DNA of 64,000 nt from a virus, in IMG/VR virus record IMGVR_UViG_3300026157_000001, positions 1 through 64,000 of that record, one strand, 5' to 3'. The translations under genes were made by a program, and so were the position numbers. The notes under the pieces were generated by a model. That model was not told the origin of the DNA and ran no database searches. It was given only the letters and a program-made list of their open reading frames with translations. Of the stretch, positions 15,268 through 26,200 are shown in pieces (position 1 is the stretch's first letter; every line of letters begins with the position of its first letter).

Positions 15268-17844
15268 TTATCTAACCTTAGACCAAACTTTTGCCGCATC
15301 TTGCAGCTTGATACGTTTGTTATTTGTTACAGCATCTGTCATCTGTTTTAGAACAGAATCTTCTTTGAAGTCGGAGCCTTCGACTATAGTCTTAAAGCGT
15401 TTAGTGACCTCTTTTTTAACTTCGGGGTCATACAGCCTTCCAGCTTTGCCTTTAGTTTTCTTCATGATAAACTCTCCAATGTCTTCAAAGTCTTTTGCAT
15501 ACTTTTCATCTCCGGAGATTGCAAGTTCACTAAGTTCAAAGAACTTTTTGGATAAATTCGGGTCACCGTGCATAGCGGGGTTAAACCTGACTTCAGTAGC
15601 AAGATTTCCTTTCTGTGGTTTCCAGGATTTCTTCTTATGGCTGGTAAATCCTATTTTAGATTTTTCTGTCAAAGCGTCTTCCCCATCGTTAGCCCATATT
15701 CTAGCATTAGGTACATCCCCACCAAATGATATAGAGGCGTTATGTGATTTATACCCTTTTGCTCGATCTTCAGCCCCAGGTACTAAATAGTTAAGTGACG
15801 CTGTAGCTCCTACCACACGTTTGATAACTTTGTCCATCTCTTCTGGAGGTGCTTGAAAATGTAAGTGTGATGAGGCTCCTAAGCCAACTCCTTTTTTAGT
15901 TGTGTCTGCATAGGTTAAATTTGTCAACTTGCTGCCTTTAGGGAGTTTCATCTGTTTTGAATACCCTTCAGTTATAGCGTCTCCTACGCCTTTATAAAGG
16001 TCATCTGCATTACCCGGCTTAAGTTGGACTTCAATACCGCCAGCAGTTTGGTCTCTAATAATAGAATATCTTTTACCTTTTGCAGCAACCGTTTTAGTTC
16101 CTTCATCTCCATAAACATTTTGGGCATATACTCTATTTTTATTCTGATTTAAAACCTGAATCTCAGAATCGTCGCCAAAAGTAGGGCGGCTATCTTTCCC
16201 TCTTAAGTAATTACCTAACGTTTTATTACTTTTCCTGGAAAACTCTACACCGTCAGGATCTTGAGCTAGAATCTTATCTAGATATTTTGGTTCTACTGGA
16301 ATTCGTCCTGTGTTTGTGCTTCTTGTGCTCTGTACAAGCTTATTTATTTCTTTCTCTTTTTCAGTATAAGGGAGCATGTGGTAAACACCTGCTCCAGTCG
16401 CTATACCCCCTGCTGCAGAACCTCCTGCAATTAAAGCGTCTTTTTGATTTTCGGTAAGTTTTTTAGCCTCACCCAACTTTCTAAAAAATCTGTCTGCATT
16501 GTCGTATATTTTTTCTGCATAATTTTTATCGACATACGCTATATTTTTTCTAAACTCTCTATTGTTTAATAAATGCTTTAATCCTTTATAACCACCAAAA
16601 CCAACCCCTGCAGACGTAGTGGCTATTAGGGAATTTCTTAAAAGTTTCTTTTGCCTATCAGATAATACAGGTTCCTCTTTTTTTGCTGCTGAGCGTTTTT
16701 CAAGTAGCTTTGTAGTTCCTACTGCTGAAGCTCCTGCTGCTCCTACTCCGTATAAAGCCGGGGCTAGTGTGGTTTTTTGTCCTGTAATTTGATTTAACAT
16801 ATCTTTTTTATCTGCGGGGTTTAAAAAGTTGAATGACCTTCCGGAGTTCGTATTACCTTCGATAACTTTGAATTTACCGTCTTTTGTTTTTGCGATATCA
16901 AATCCTATGATATAATTCTTGTCGTCGAGTCCTTTTTCTTTTAAGTCTTTCTGTAGAAGCTTATTAAATTCTTTACTATCGAAGCCTTTTATTTTGTCTA
17001 TATCTTTGGTAGTAGGGACACCGTGTCGAGAGGTGGCCTTGTTTGAAAGTTCTCCCCCTACTGCATGCATCCTATATTCTTTTTTAATGTCTAGTTTGGG
17101 TTGAATTATAAATTCATCTTTCTCTAATCCCTCCCTTAAAAGCTTCATACCAGGAGTACCTTTATACTTAAACTTGGCCAGATCTTCTATTGGTGCATAA
17201 AGCCCTTCACTTCTTTCGCCGTCTTTAGGCTTAATAAAACTGTTTGGTGCTTTCTTTTTTAGAGCTGTTTGTATTTGCTCGTCTGTCATTTTTGACGATA
17301 TACCAAGCTCTTTTAATGTTTTTGATTCTAGCAGATATGGGTTTAGGTTTTTAGCTTTACCAGCTTTAATATCCATATTTACAAACTGATCGTAATCTTT
17401 TCCTTGACGTGCTGAAGTGTTTACAAACGTGCTGTCTCCGCGTATGTTTTTCCCTGACGCATCAATAACAACGCCTTTTAACTTTGTGTTTCTTTTTATT
17501 TGTGAAGGGTTTACAACGTCTACACCTTTATAACGGATGTTTCTGTAAGCACTTAACCCTTTGTCCCAAGCTAGATCTATAATATTCTTTTTGCCGTCCG
17601 TAGTTTTTAACTTATCGGAAACCGCTCGGAGTTTGTTCGGCATAACTTCAAAAGGAAAGTCGTCTACAATCGTCACCTTTCCGGTGCTTTTATAGACGTC
17701 TTTAGCTTTTCTAAGAGCTTCTGTCTTTGGTACTGCTTTAGGTTTTCTTGTAGCTAAAAAAGTTCCTGCACTTATTGCTGCGCCGACTCCGGAGCTAATC
17801 AACAAGTTCTCTTTTCTTTTCTGCTTATCTGTTTTTTCGCTCAT
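15268..17844 (-). CDS. ATP-grasp plus amidoligase-like (COOH-NH2 ligase) virion protein
   Basis: 858 aa. After a hydrophobic Gly/Ala N-terminus (L-L-I-S-S-G-V-G-A-A-I-S-A-G), residues ~195-340 look like an ATP-grasp domain: N-S-F-I-K-P-K-D-G, E-F-I-I-Q-P-K-L-D-I-K-K-E-Y-R-M-H and G-F-D-I-A-K-T-K-D-G-K-F-K-V-I-E-G-N-T-N, the usual Mg-binding E-x-N end. Three glycine-zipper segments follow (~365, ~410, ~480). Residues ~560-770 resemble the glutamine-synthetase-like COOH-NH2 ligases: G-G-I-E-V-Q-L-K-P-G, S-S-H-L-H-F-Q-A-P, S-H-N-A-S-I-S-F-G-G and T-E-V-R-F-N-P. The two folds together are known in phage and bacterial peptide-ligating systems, so a peptide-bond-forming modification of virion or host proteins/cell wall is inferred. 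It overlaps the next ATP-grasp gene by 20 nt. Confidence 0.6.
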   Translation of the reverse strand: MSEKTDKQKRKENLLISSGVGAAISAGTFLATRKPKAVPKTEALRKAKDVYKSTGKVTIVDDFPFEVMPNKLRAVSDKLKTTDGKKNIIDLAWDKGLSAYRNIRYKGVDVVNPSQIKRNTKLKGVVIDASGKNIRGDSTFVNTSARQGKDYDQFVNMDIKAGKAKNLNPYLLESKTLKELGISSKMTDEQIQTALKKKAPNSFIKPKDGERSEGLYAPIEDLAKFKYKGTPGMKLLREGLEKDEFIIQPKLDIKKEYRMHAVGGELSNKATSRHGVPTTKDIDKIKGFDSKEFNKLLQKDLKEKGLDDKNYIIGFDIAKTKDGKFKVIEGNTNSGRSFNFLNPADKKDMLNQITGQKTTLAPALYGVGAAGASAVGTTKLLEKRSAAKKEEPVLSDRQKKLLRNSLIATTSAGVGFGGYKGLKHLLNNREFRKNIAYVDKNYAEKIYDNADRFFRKLGEAKKLTENQKDALIAGGSAAGGIATGAGVYHMLPYTEKEKEINKLVQSTRSTNTGRIPVEPKYLDKILAQDPDGVEFSRKSNKTLGNYLRGKDSRPTFGDDSEIQVLNQNKNRVYAQNVYGDEGTKTVAAKGKRYSIIRDQTAGGIEVQLKPGNADDLYKGVGDAITEGYSKQMKLPKGSKLTNLTYADTTKKGVGLGASSHLHFQAPPEEMDKVIKRVVGATASLNYLVPGAEDRAKGYKSHNASISFGGDVPNARIWANDGEDALTEKSKIGFTSHKKKSWKPQKGNLATEVRFNPAMHGDPNLSKKFFELSELAISGDEKYAKDFEDIGEFIMKKTKGKAGRLYDPEVKKEVTKRFKTIVEGSDFKEDSVLKQMTDAVTNNKRIKLQDAAKVWSKVR

Positions 17845-19117
17845 TAATTTTTCTTCTGGTAAACTCTGCTGCTGTTCCTGTTCCGCCTATACCCAAGCCA
17901 ATTTTAGCTGCTGTGGGGCTATCTAACCTTCCGGTTAATTGTCTGTATTGCATCTTGGGGCTTTTCTCAAATGTTCCGGGCTTAAATTCGGGTCCTCCTT
18001 TAGGTACATATGCTCCCCAAGAACCGCTGTTATCATTAATTTCAACTATATGTTTTTTACCAGTTTTGCTATCCACTAATACATCGAGGCCCAGGATCTG
18101 ATTTTTAGCGTCTCCTTTGGTAGACTTGCTGTAATTTTTCATAGCTTTCTGTACATAGGCTTCTAATTCAGGATTATCTTTTTTGACATTAATCTCCTCG
18201 CCTATTGTCTTTTTACCATTTATCTGTTTTACATAGCCCTGTGTTGTAGAAGCTTTGCCGCCTTGTAGGGCAACATGCACTCTATACTCTTTATCACCTT
18301 TTATAAGGTCTTGTGCTATATAAGATTTCGGATTGTCCGCTAAGGTTTCTAAGTCTTTTATAGTCTGTTTTTTTAATTTGCCAGGATTATTTTTATATAA
18401 ATCTGCAAACTCTTTTAGCTTGTCAGGTTTGCCCTGGAAGCCTGCGCCAAACCCTTCGCCGCCTCTCATCTTAATAAATACTTTTTCTCCCTGAACCGCA
18501 TCTGCGATAGAGTCCAGCTTTTCGGCCTTGCTCATATCTGCATAATTTTTTCCTGTTCTTTTTGTTTTGTTTTTCAAAACATCTGCTACCAGCCTAGACT
18601 TTGGAGTATACCCCTCAAATTCTTTCATTTGGGAAAAAGTATATTTGTCTTGAAGCTTGTCTAAGAATTCACTCTTATCTTTGTTATAAATAATATCCGC
18701 TTCTACTTTATAGTCTGGTTGTTTCGCTTTTTGTGTAAGTGTGCCTACACCGGTTTCTTTAGTTGGTGACCAGTCTGGATGGTTCATAGCAACATCGTCA
18801 TAGACGGTCCCTCTCATCTTTGTACCCTTAGGTATTTTATTGGCTTCGACCTGTCGTATACCTGCCTGGCTGTACCAGTTTTTAAGTTTGTCCAGCGGGT
18901 TTTCCGATGTTAGTCCTCTAACGTTATAATCGTCCCCGGAAGCAGTTTCTGAAACTATTCGGGTAACTTTGCCTTTGGACATTTTTTGTGCTTTACGTAC
19001 TTCTGGTATCTTAGACAATAACCATGGAGCTTTGGACACTCCATAAGCTCCTGTTCCAAGAGCTGCGCCTATACCCAAAGATTTTAAAAGTTTTTTATCG
19101 TCTTTTTTATCTGCCAT
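17825..19117 (-). CDS. ATP-grasp domain virion protein
   Basis: 430 aa. Residues ~210-375 carry ATP-grasp features: K-V-F-I-K-M-R-G-G-E-G-F-G-A-G, then S-Y-I-A-Q-D-L-I-K-G-D-K-E-Y-R-V-H-V, and L-G-L-D-V-L-V-D ... H-I-V-E-I-N-D-N-S-G, where the D and E-x-N are the expected metal ligands. The N-terminus is a hydrophobic glycine-rich helix (L-G-I-G-A-A-L-G-T-G-A-Y-G) and the C-terminus another (I-G-L-G-I-G-G-T-G-T-A). It is a paralogue of the ATP-grasp half of the following 858-aa protein; both are next to each other in one operon. It should form an amide or similar bond using ATP; substrate unknown. Confidence 0.65.
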   Translation of the reverse strand: MADKKDDKKLLKSLGIGAALGTGAYGVSKAPWLLSKIPEVRKAQKMSKGKVTRIVSETASGDDYNVRGLTSENPLDKLKNWYSQAGIRQVEANKIPKGTKMRGTVYDDVAMNHPDWSPTKETGVGTLTQKAKQPDYKVEADIIYNKDKSEFLDKLQDKYTFSQMKEFEGYTPKSRLVADVLKNKTKRTGKNYADMSKAEKLDSIADAVQGEKVFIKMRGGEGFGAGFQGKPDKLKEFADLYKNNPGKLKKQTIKDLETLADNPKSYIAQDLIKGDKEYRVHVALQGGKASTTQGYVKQINGKKTIGEEINVKKDNPELEAYVQKAMKNYSKSTKGDAKNQILGLDVLVDSKTGKKHIVEINDNSGSWGAYVPKGGPEFKPGTFEKSPKMQYRQLTGRLDSPTAAKIGLGIGGTGTAAEFTRRKINERKNR

Positions 19118-21101
19118 CGTCCGTCATGTTATAGCCTATTGCTCCTGCGCCTACAGCTCCAGTAACACCTGCAGCCCCTAGTAACGCTTTTGTTTTAGCA
19201 TCCATAGAACCTTTTGGTTTGTCGCTTGATTTAGCTTTAGGTGTTTGTGTTTTCTTGGACGTAGTTTGTTTTTTAACTTTTTCTATCGGGGAAGATTTTC
19301 TAGTTACTTCCATTTTTGGTGCATTCTGTATATTAGCGGGGCGTCCCGGGGCTCTCTCAATTGTTGTCTTTGCTCCTGTAGACGTTGGTGCTACGCTACC
19401 TGTTTCTACTGCAGCGGCGTTTCCTGTCCTAGGTTTAGACTTAGTTTGAGATGCTCTGGAGCCCATATCTCTTAATCTCTTTTTGGGTGATGGTTTTCTT
19501 CAAGGTGTACTCCTGCGCCTAACAGCGTCAACTAAGTCATCAACCCCACTTATAGCGGTCCTCGCTTTAGCAAACTTTCCTAAAAAATGCGCATTCTTTT
19601 CTTCTGGTAATCCTTTATGCTTTGTTTCTGCATAATCTTTACTTTCAGACTTTGTCATGCTCTTTGCCATAGACTTTATTTTCTTTTGCAAGCTGGGATC
19701 CAGTTCGCTAAAATTATCTAGCTCTCCGTTTTGGTATGCATGTACCATGCCCATTAAGCGCTGCTGAGATTTGCTCTTAGCCTCGCTTGTCTTTGTAATA
19801 GTGTCTCGTACTTTCATAAACGTTTGTGCAGCTGCTGGATTGTTGGCCATTATTTCTGGCGACATATCTTCCACTTCTTTCAACAGCTTAGCTCGTTTAG
19901 GGTCATTCTTTGACATCCCCAAAAGCTTTGTAAGCTTATTATCCATGTTTTTTAAGACTCTCACGCTGCCACTTTTTTGTAGCATTGGCGCTAGTTGAAA
20001 AGCTGCTTTGTTTAGGTTTTTCATCTTAGGAAGCTTATTCATCTTTTCTAATTCCTTTCTCTGCTTTTTTGCCATCTCCTGCAATTGAGAATTTGTAGGG
20101 TTCGAAAGATCTTTGTCCAGAGTTGTTAAATTCTGTTCAAGCTGAGTGCTTCCTTTTGTTGCTATTTTTTCCGAGTTATACTTATGTGACTCGGTAAATA
20201 AATTGTGAATTGCTTTTTTTGCAGTTTTACTTAATTCCATTGTGGATAGTTCTGTATTTAAAATTTTCTCGCTTTTCTTTACAAGTTGAGGACGGTATTT
20301 TGTTTTCTTATAGCTATCACTTGATGGCTTGTTGCCTTGCTCGTCAACCCTTAGTCATTTACCGGTTGATATTGTTTTCTCTTCATCGGCTGTAGCGGCT
20401 CGGCGTTTTGTTTGTTTGCCGTAACCTTTTTTCTTTTTTCCTTCTGCTCCTTTCGGTACTACCTCTGGAGTTGAACGGTTTGCATAAAAGATGAGGTCAT
20501 GTTTGCTTTCGGCATTCTTTTTAAATACAACTCGTTGATCAGTATCTATCTCGTCTAATACTTGAGAAGTTGCGGCGTCATATTTTTTAAGGGTTTTGCT
20601 TCCTCGTCGTTTAGCTAACCCTCCTCCTAAGATACCGCCGACTGTAGCACCTATTGGTGCTGCAACAAGGCCCTGCGCTACTCTATTACCCTTGCCTGCA
20701 AATGCTCCTGTTAAAAGTGCTGTACCCAAACCTGAGCTAAACGCTGAGCGTCCGGCACTTGACCAAGCTTGATCACTGACGCGATCTTTTATAGCTTTTC
20801 TGTTAAGGGATTGTCGTTCTTTAAATTTCTTTTTTATATATTCTTTATTTTCCGGACTGGCTACAGAAAAGTCGCTGTGCTCTTTAAGCATGTCGAAGTT
20901 GGGTGAGCCTCTTTCGGCTATTAAATATCTATCATCTAGTAAGGCTTTCTTCTCTAGGCTCGCTCTTTTACTCGCCCAAATGGCCCGTTCTTGTTTTAAC
21001 GCGTCCTCATAGCTGTCATGTGTCCCAAGAACTTTTGTCTTCTTGGAATTATACAGTTTATACTTTCCGTCTTCTTCTACAATCTTGGCTGTCTTTTTCA
21101 T
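19107..21101 (-). CDS. Large basic internal virion-like protein; two TGA-encoded Trp
   Basis: 664 aa, joined from three fragments by reading TGA at 20355-20357 (S-T-G-K-W-L-R-V-D) and 19500-19502 (S-T-P-W-R-K-P) as Trp; the frame between them has no TAA or TAG. The N-terminus (M-K-K-T-A-K-I-V-E-E-D-G-K-Y) is followed by L-E-K-K-A-L-L-D-D and a glycine-zipper region at ~120-170 (F-S-S-G-L-G-T-A-L-L-T-G-A-F-A-G-K, G-A-T-V-G-G-I-L-G-G-G-L-A). The middle (M-E-L-S-K-T-A-K-K) is helical; the C-terminus is Pro/Ser/Thr/Lys-rich and disordered before a last hydrophobic Gly/Ala helix. Probably an ejected internal protein. No enzyme motif seen. Confidence 0.65.
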
Positions 21102-21110
21102 ACCTTAAAT

Positions 21111-22793
21111 CTATTTATAGTCTTCTAGTTTGTCAAGTGCTTTCTTGCGCTCTTCCCGCATCTTAAGCATCTTAACCTTCTTTTGTGGACCTCATACTTT
21201 CTTAGCTGCTTTATGGTGGTGGTGCCCATCCAGAATATATTTATCCTTACTTATTATCAATGGCTTCATAGACTGTTTCTTCTTAAGCTTGTCTATAAGC
21301 TTACGAAGTTTCTTCTTCTGATAGTCTATCTGGCTTGGCTTTACGTCTCTAAGGGCCATACTCACTGCTACCGGATCGTAGCCCCTCTTGAACTTATCGA
21401 GGTCCACCTGCGGCATATTTGAGCGCTTACGTTTAACTTGAGACTCTTTGTATAAGTTAGTATAGTTGTTCTCGTCTGCTCACTGCCTAATAGGTGGTAA
21501 AGGTTTTTTGCTCATACTTTTTGAGACCGAGTACCAATCAGCCAACATTTCTTTCTGTACATTTTTTGGAATGTCTGAGATATGTATATCCCTTGGCTCT
21601 CGGTACATATGGTGATCCTCAGAAATATAATGCTTTATCTTATGTGGGGTAAAGTCTTTTACTACATCTTCAGGTATTAACTCTTTGTTTCCTTTTTGGT
21701 CATAGAAGCCATCTTCTCCAAAGAAGTATTCCCGGTAAGGCGTCCAAGCTTTTGGATTAAATTTAGTCCTGTCGTGTAATAGCAGCTGCATCCTGGGAAC
21801 ACCTAATTCCCGGCCATGTTTATATACATCTGCCTTATGCTTTAAGATATACTTAAGTTGTTCCCAATCCTCTATACGGTTGTCTAAAAATTCTGATGTT
21901 TTGACATGTCCTAGTTTACTTTGCTTCCAATCTTTATATTTGTCTGAGTTTAAAGTCTTTCCTATTAAATATGAAGAGCTTCCTGCTGCTGCAGCCATCC
22001 CTAATGGAGTTGCCATATATGTCATCGCAGAGGGGAGTCTGGCCTTTGTATATTTTCCTAATGTTTTTAAATAACTACCTTTTGTTCCAAGTTCATCTGT
22101 TTTGTTCAACATTCTAACAGCTCGTCTATCCGCATCTAGCTCTTGTGCATTTCCTAACGTCCCAACTGCGCCCCCGGCTAATGCTGAGAGTCCTGCAACT
22201 TGAAGCTCTTTTCCTTTTTCTGCTGCAGGGCTTAAGGCACCACTAACCGCCATTACACCTATCATCGTTCTGGGTGTAGAACTTTGGGAAAATCTTAGCT
22301 TGTCTAAAAAATTTATCGACTTATTATACGCCTTGTCAGAATTAGAGAATTGTTCTATATGTCCTAACTCATGAGCTATAACATGACGCTTACTAGTTCG
22401 AGGATCAAATTGGACTTTTAACGCACCGTCAGTTCCTTTTGTTGCGGAAGATCCAAAATTAAGAGGGTTAGAAGAAAACTTTACCTCTTTATCTTTAACT
22501 TTAGAAACTTCTTTTAGTTTTTTAAAAGAAGCATTATCTTCTGGGCCAGTAGCAGTGGCAGATCTTGAAAGGAGTTCATCAGGTGTAAGTTTACCCTTTT
22601 TAAAATCCTCTGTTACTTTCTTTGTTCTTTTGTCGTACTGTTTTATATTCTTTTCTATTTGTTTATCGGAAGCACTAAACCCAGATAAATATGTACCCTG
22701 TCCAGTTATATAGCCTAAGCCGGCCGCACCTACTGCTTCAGGAAGCTCTTCCGGTTTTACTGGCCTTGAGAGTTTTTTTGTTGAGTCGCTCAT
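21111..22793 (-). CDS. Metalloprotease-like, DUF5662 and ParB-like multidomain protein
   Basis: 560 aa, joined by reading TGA at 21480-21482 and 21192-21194 as Trp; ends in TAG. Three domains are visible in order. Residues ~100-230 have a zincin motif, R-H-V-I-A-H-E-L-G-H-I-E-Q, with a downstream N-A-Q-E-L-D-A-D-R-R-A that fits the third ligand of M48-like proteases. Residues ~300-425 (D-W-E-Q-L-K-Y-I-L-K-H-K, H-D-R-T-K-F, H-Y-I-S-E-D-H-H, L-A-D-W-Y) match the DUF5662 pattern also present in the early gene at 28003. Residues ~470-545 (R-D-V-K-P-S-Q-I-D, P-L-I-I-S-K-D-K-Y-I-L-D-G-H-H-H-H) match ParB/sulfiredoxin-like nuclease or NTPase domains. A Gly/Ala helix separates the first two. Probably a virion-carried enzyme. 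Confidence 0.7.
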
Positions 22794-23224
22794 TACTTAA
22801 TTACTTTTAAAATATCTTTGAGTGTTTTTGCTCCATAAGCAGACTTTGTACTGCTGATCGAAGATGTTATGTGATCTACTCCCCGGCCTGCTCTCACTAA
22901 CGGATTCATATTCTTTTGTGACTTTCTAAGTTCTGACCTGCTCGCAGACATCTCATTTAAGAACGTGTCTTTAACGCCTCTTAATGATTTCTCTTGGGTC
23001 CTTGGATACCTTCCCTTTTCTTTATTGATATAATGGGTTAGCTCGTGACGTAGAATTTTGCGTTCTCCGCCTCTAGAAGTTACGGGGTCGATATCTACCC
23101 TTCCTTTCGTACCAGCGTCCGGCACAAACTGACCTCGGCGTCCTCCGGGCAATGCACGGTATTGTACGAGGGGTCCGGCCGCGTTCTTTTCAAGTAGATA
23201 ATCTACCGGTGTGACTTTGTTCAT
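22793..23224 (-). CDS. Small zinc-metalloprotease-like (zincin) protein
   Basis: 143 aa. The motif I-L-R-H-E-L-T-H-Y at residues ~57-65 gives H-E-x-x-H, and it is the second zincin in a row. The N-terminus P-V-D-Y-L-L-E-K-N-A-A-G matches the (L/I)-x-E-K-x-A motif shared by late proteins and could be a processing site, with the protease domain just after it. Third zinc ligand not assigned (E-M-S-A-S-R at ~112 is one option). It is coupled to both neighbours by single-base stop/start overlaps. Could be a lytic or maturation protease, or a DUF-type fold without activity. Confidence 0.55.
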   Translation of the reverse strand: MNKVTPVDYLLEKNAAGPLVQYRALPGGRRGQFVPDAGTKGRVDIDPVTSRGGERKILRHELTHYINKEKGRYPRTQEKSLRGVKDTFLNEMSASRSELRKSQKNMNPLVRAGRGVDHITSSISSTKSAYGAKTLKDILKVIK

Positions 23225-26200
23225 TATCTTGCATTCAACCCTGTGAAATATTTGAAGTCTGATTTTAATGCTTTATCGTATGTGTCTGTATGAGCATCTA
23301 ACTCTTTCAGTTGTTTCAGTTCTTTTTTTGTCACATAGACGTCAGCTGGTCTTCCGCTCATCATTTGTTTAGATCGTGGCAACGCTCCAACTGCTAAATA
23401 TTTAGAAGCTGTTCCGAAGTTCTTGTAATTTTCCTTCGGAGGTTCCGGGAAATTTTTATAGTCTGTCGTATTATATTTCTTATGAAGCTTGTCGACTGTT
23501 TTATTAAAGCGCTCTTTGTTAAACTCTGGATTTTCTTTATACTCTTTTTTAACTTTCGGTTTAGTAAGCATTCCTAACCCTCCAAGAGCAGTTGCTCCTG
23601 CTGCCGTACCTGCAAGAACTTTTCCTCACCCTGGTAATCTTTTGGTATCAGAGATTAATCCTGCTGCACCTCCTAAGGCACCACCTAGGCCTGCACCAAC
23701 AGTTACATTTTCTTTTCTTTTTGAATAGTCTTTTGTTTTCTCTACTACTGATGGGCTTAAGGTAGGATCTTTATCCTGTAGCTTATTAAGTTCTTTATCT
23801 GCTTTGCGGTTGCCTTCTTCTATTTTTCTATAGTTGGCAACATACTTTTTATGAGCATCTAAATCTTTTATGCCTGCTATATCCTCAAAATATCCAGCTC
23901 TTTTCTCAATTAAATAGTCAATCATTGCTGCTTTGTTCATAAATTTCTCTGGTCTTATATCCACCAAAACCGGTGCTTGGTGCAGCCCACTGCTATGGAC
24001 ATGTTGTGATTTTATTTTTGCCCATTCTCCGATAAAGTTATCAGGAGATTCATAAGCTTTTTGTCGAAGATCGTCGCTTAAACCAGTACCAATTCTAATA
24101 GGCACAGAACTTCCTTCTGGCAGGGCGATAAAGCCTCCAACACCAGATCCTTCATATTTAGATCCCTCAGAAGCTTCAAAGGTTCCGAGAATCTCTGCAT
24201 CATAATCATCTGTCTGTTTTACTTTCCTTGGAACAGGTTCATCTAGTTTATACACTACCAGACCTTCTTCCGTCTCAGGGTGAAATCCTTTCATAATACG
24301 ATTAAACATCTGTCGCTTGTCATGTGGATCAAATGCTAGTTCGGGGAGTTTAAGGTCCGGAATTTTATCACGGACTTCTTTTAACATCTCAAGTTTCCGG
24401 CTATATGGTAAGTCTTCTACATCTTTACCTTTAAACTTAACAACATCGAAAATTTTAAATTCTAGTGGTCGTTCTTTTTGCTGGATTTCTCGAGCTTTTG
24501 GTACCGAGGAATTGAGGATACGGGCTGTGTCGTTTCCTTTACCTCCAGGAACGAAAAGCTCGGAACGGAGTATTGTATTCCCAAGCTCTTTAGGGCTCGT
24601 TTGTTTATAGAGTGGTGTTTTAAATGTGTGGTCAATTCGCTCAGATCCTTTCCTTGAGCTCCTATAAGAGAACACGTCCGGACGTTTGTTAGGGCGTAAA
24701 ACGACCAAATTGTGAGCCCCGTCAAGCTTGGGAGCAAACACCTCTTCTGTTCTGGACGTGTCAAGCTTAAGCCTGTCGGCGTCGATGGTTTTGTAACTTT
24801 TCTTATAGCTGGGTACATCTTCATAAACTTTTGTTTCTTCTGATGGTGTATAATTATAAATCATCCAGTTATCTGTTCCACCCTTACGAAGTAAAATAAA
24901 TCGCTTAGTGTCCCGGCCAGGATACATGTTAAATTCAATCTTTGAGTCGCCGGCCTTCAATATGTCAACGTCCCCGAGAAATTTACTTTCGACTTCTCCT
25001 TTGCCATAGCCATCTTCGATGGTTCCGCTTCACCCCATATATTTAGAGGTGTGGTCCGGCTGACGAACTGCTAAATGCTTTTGGCCTGTCCCAGGCATAC
25101 CTTTGGGTAAAGCTCAAGAATAAGCCTTACTAGAACCAGGGGGAGATAGCCTAAGGTCTGTATGACTGTTGCTTACTAAAATTCCAGATATAAAATAATT
25201 ATGATTGCCTTCTACTTCTAAGTCAAACTTTTTTAAAGATAGCTTTTGGTTTTTATTTTTACCTTGTTTCGTCCTATACCTCTCTTTCTTCAAAACAGGT
25301 CTAGGATAAACAGTATTAAACTCTAAAAAGCTTTCAAAGTGAGGGCGAGTTTTTATTTTATTGTAAGTATTTGGAAGTTTATATGAAAATTCAGGCTGTA
25401 TAAATTTTGAAACAATATTAAAAAATAATTTATTAGAAGCTATTGCTGAAGAACATAAATAATAATACCCATCTCTTTCTCTTTTAGTAAAAGAAAGGCT
25501 GTACCTGGTATTTAAAAAGTGTTGTAATTTCTCAACTTCTTTCTCAGTAAAACCATTTGTATATAAATATAAATTTCCGGAATAGGGATCTACTCCTGCA
25601 TCACTACGTCTTTTGGTATTACGTTCTAATTTCTTAAAGTTGCTGCTTTGTGGTGACCATTGGCCATCATCCATAAACCATTGGGCTATAGCTGCGGGGG
25701 TTAAAAATTTAAATAGCTCATCTTTTATTACCTTAGTTCCATCTTTATAAAAAAGTTCAGATAGTGTGTGAAAATATTCATGCTTAAATCTAAAATAATA
25801 GAAGTCTGATCTATTTTTTCTCGCTTTTCTTAATTCTGTGTTTGTTGCAAATTTTTCAGAAAAATATTCGACTAGCTCTTTTTTAGACGCTTGTCCCCAA
25901 TTAAAGGCCGGTGTTCCAGTGTAATTTTGAGGTATTGAAGAATCTCCCAAAAGGGACCCAATTAAGAAATCTTTTTGGTTCTGTGATAGACCTCTGTCTT
26001 CCCGTAAAACCTCATGACTATTGGGATCAATATCTTTTGCAGGAATTTTATAGAGGTTATCTGTTCTTTTATCTTTTATAAAAATTTTATGGTTAGGCGT
26101 ACTCGTGCACCCGTTTCTTTTATTTAGGTACAATTTGTGCCAAAAGTCGGTACTACCATTTTCCCACACCCTTATAACCTTTTTATCTTCTACTTTTTTC

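Noticed and set aside
23489-23728. Plus-strand frame opposite the ligase C-terminus
   Set aside because: Pro/Ala-rich shadow of the glycine-zipper coding sequence on the other strand.
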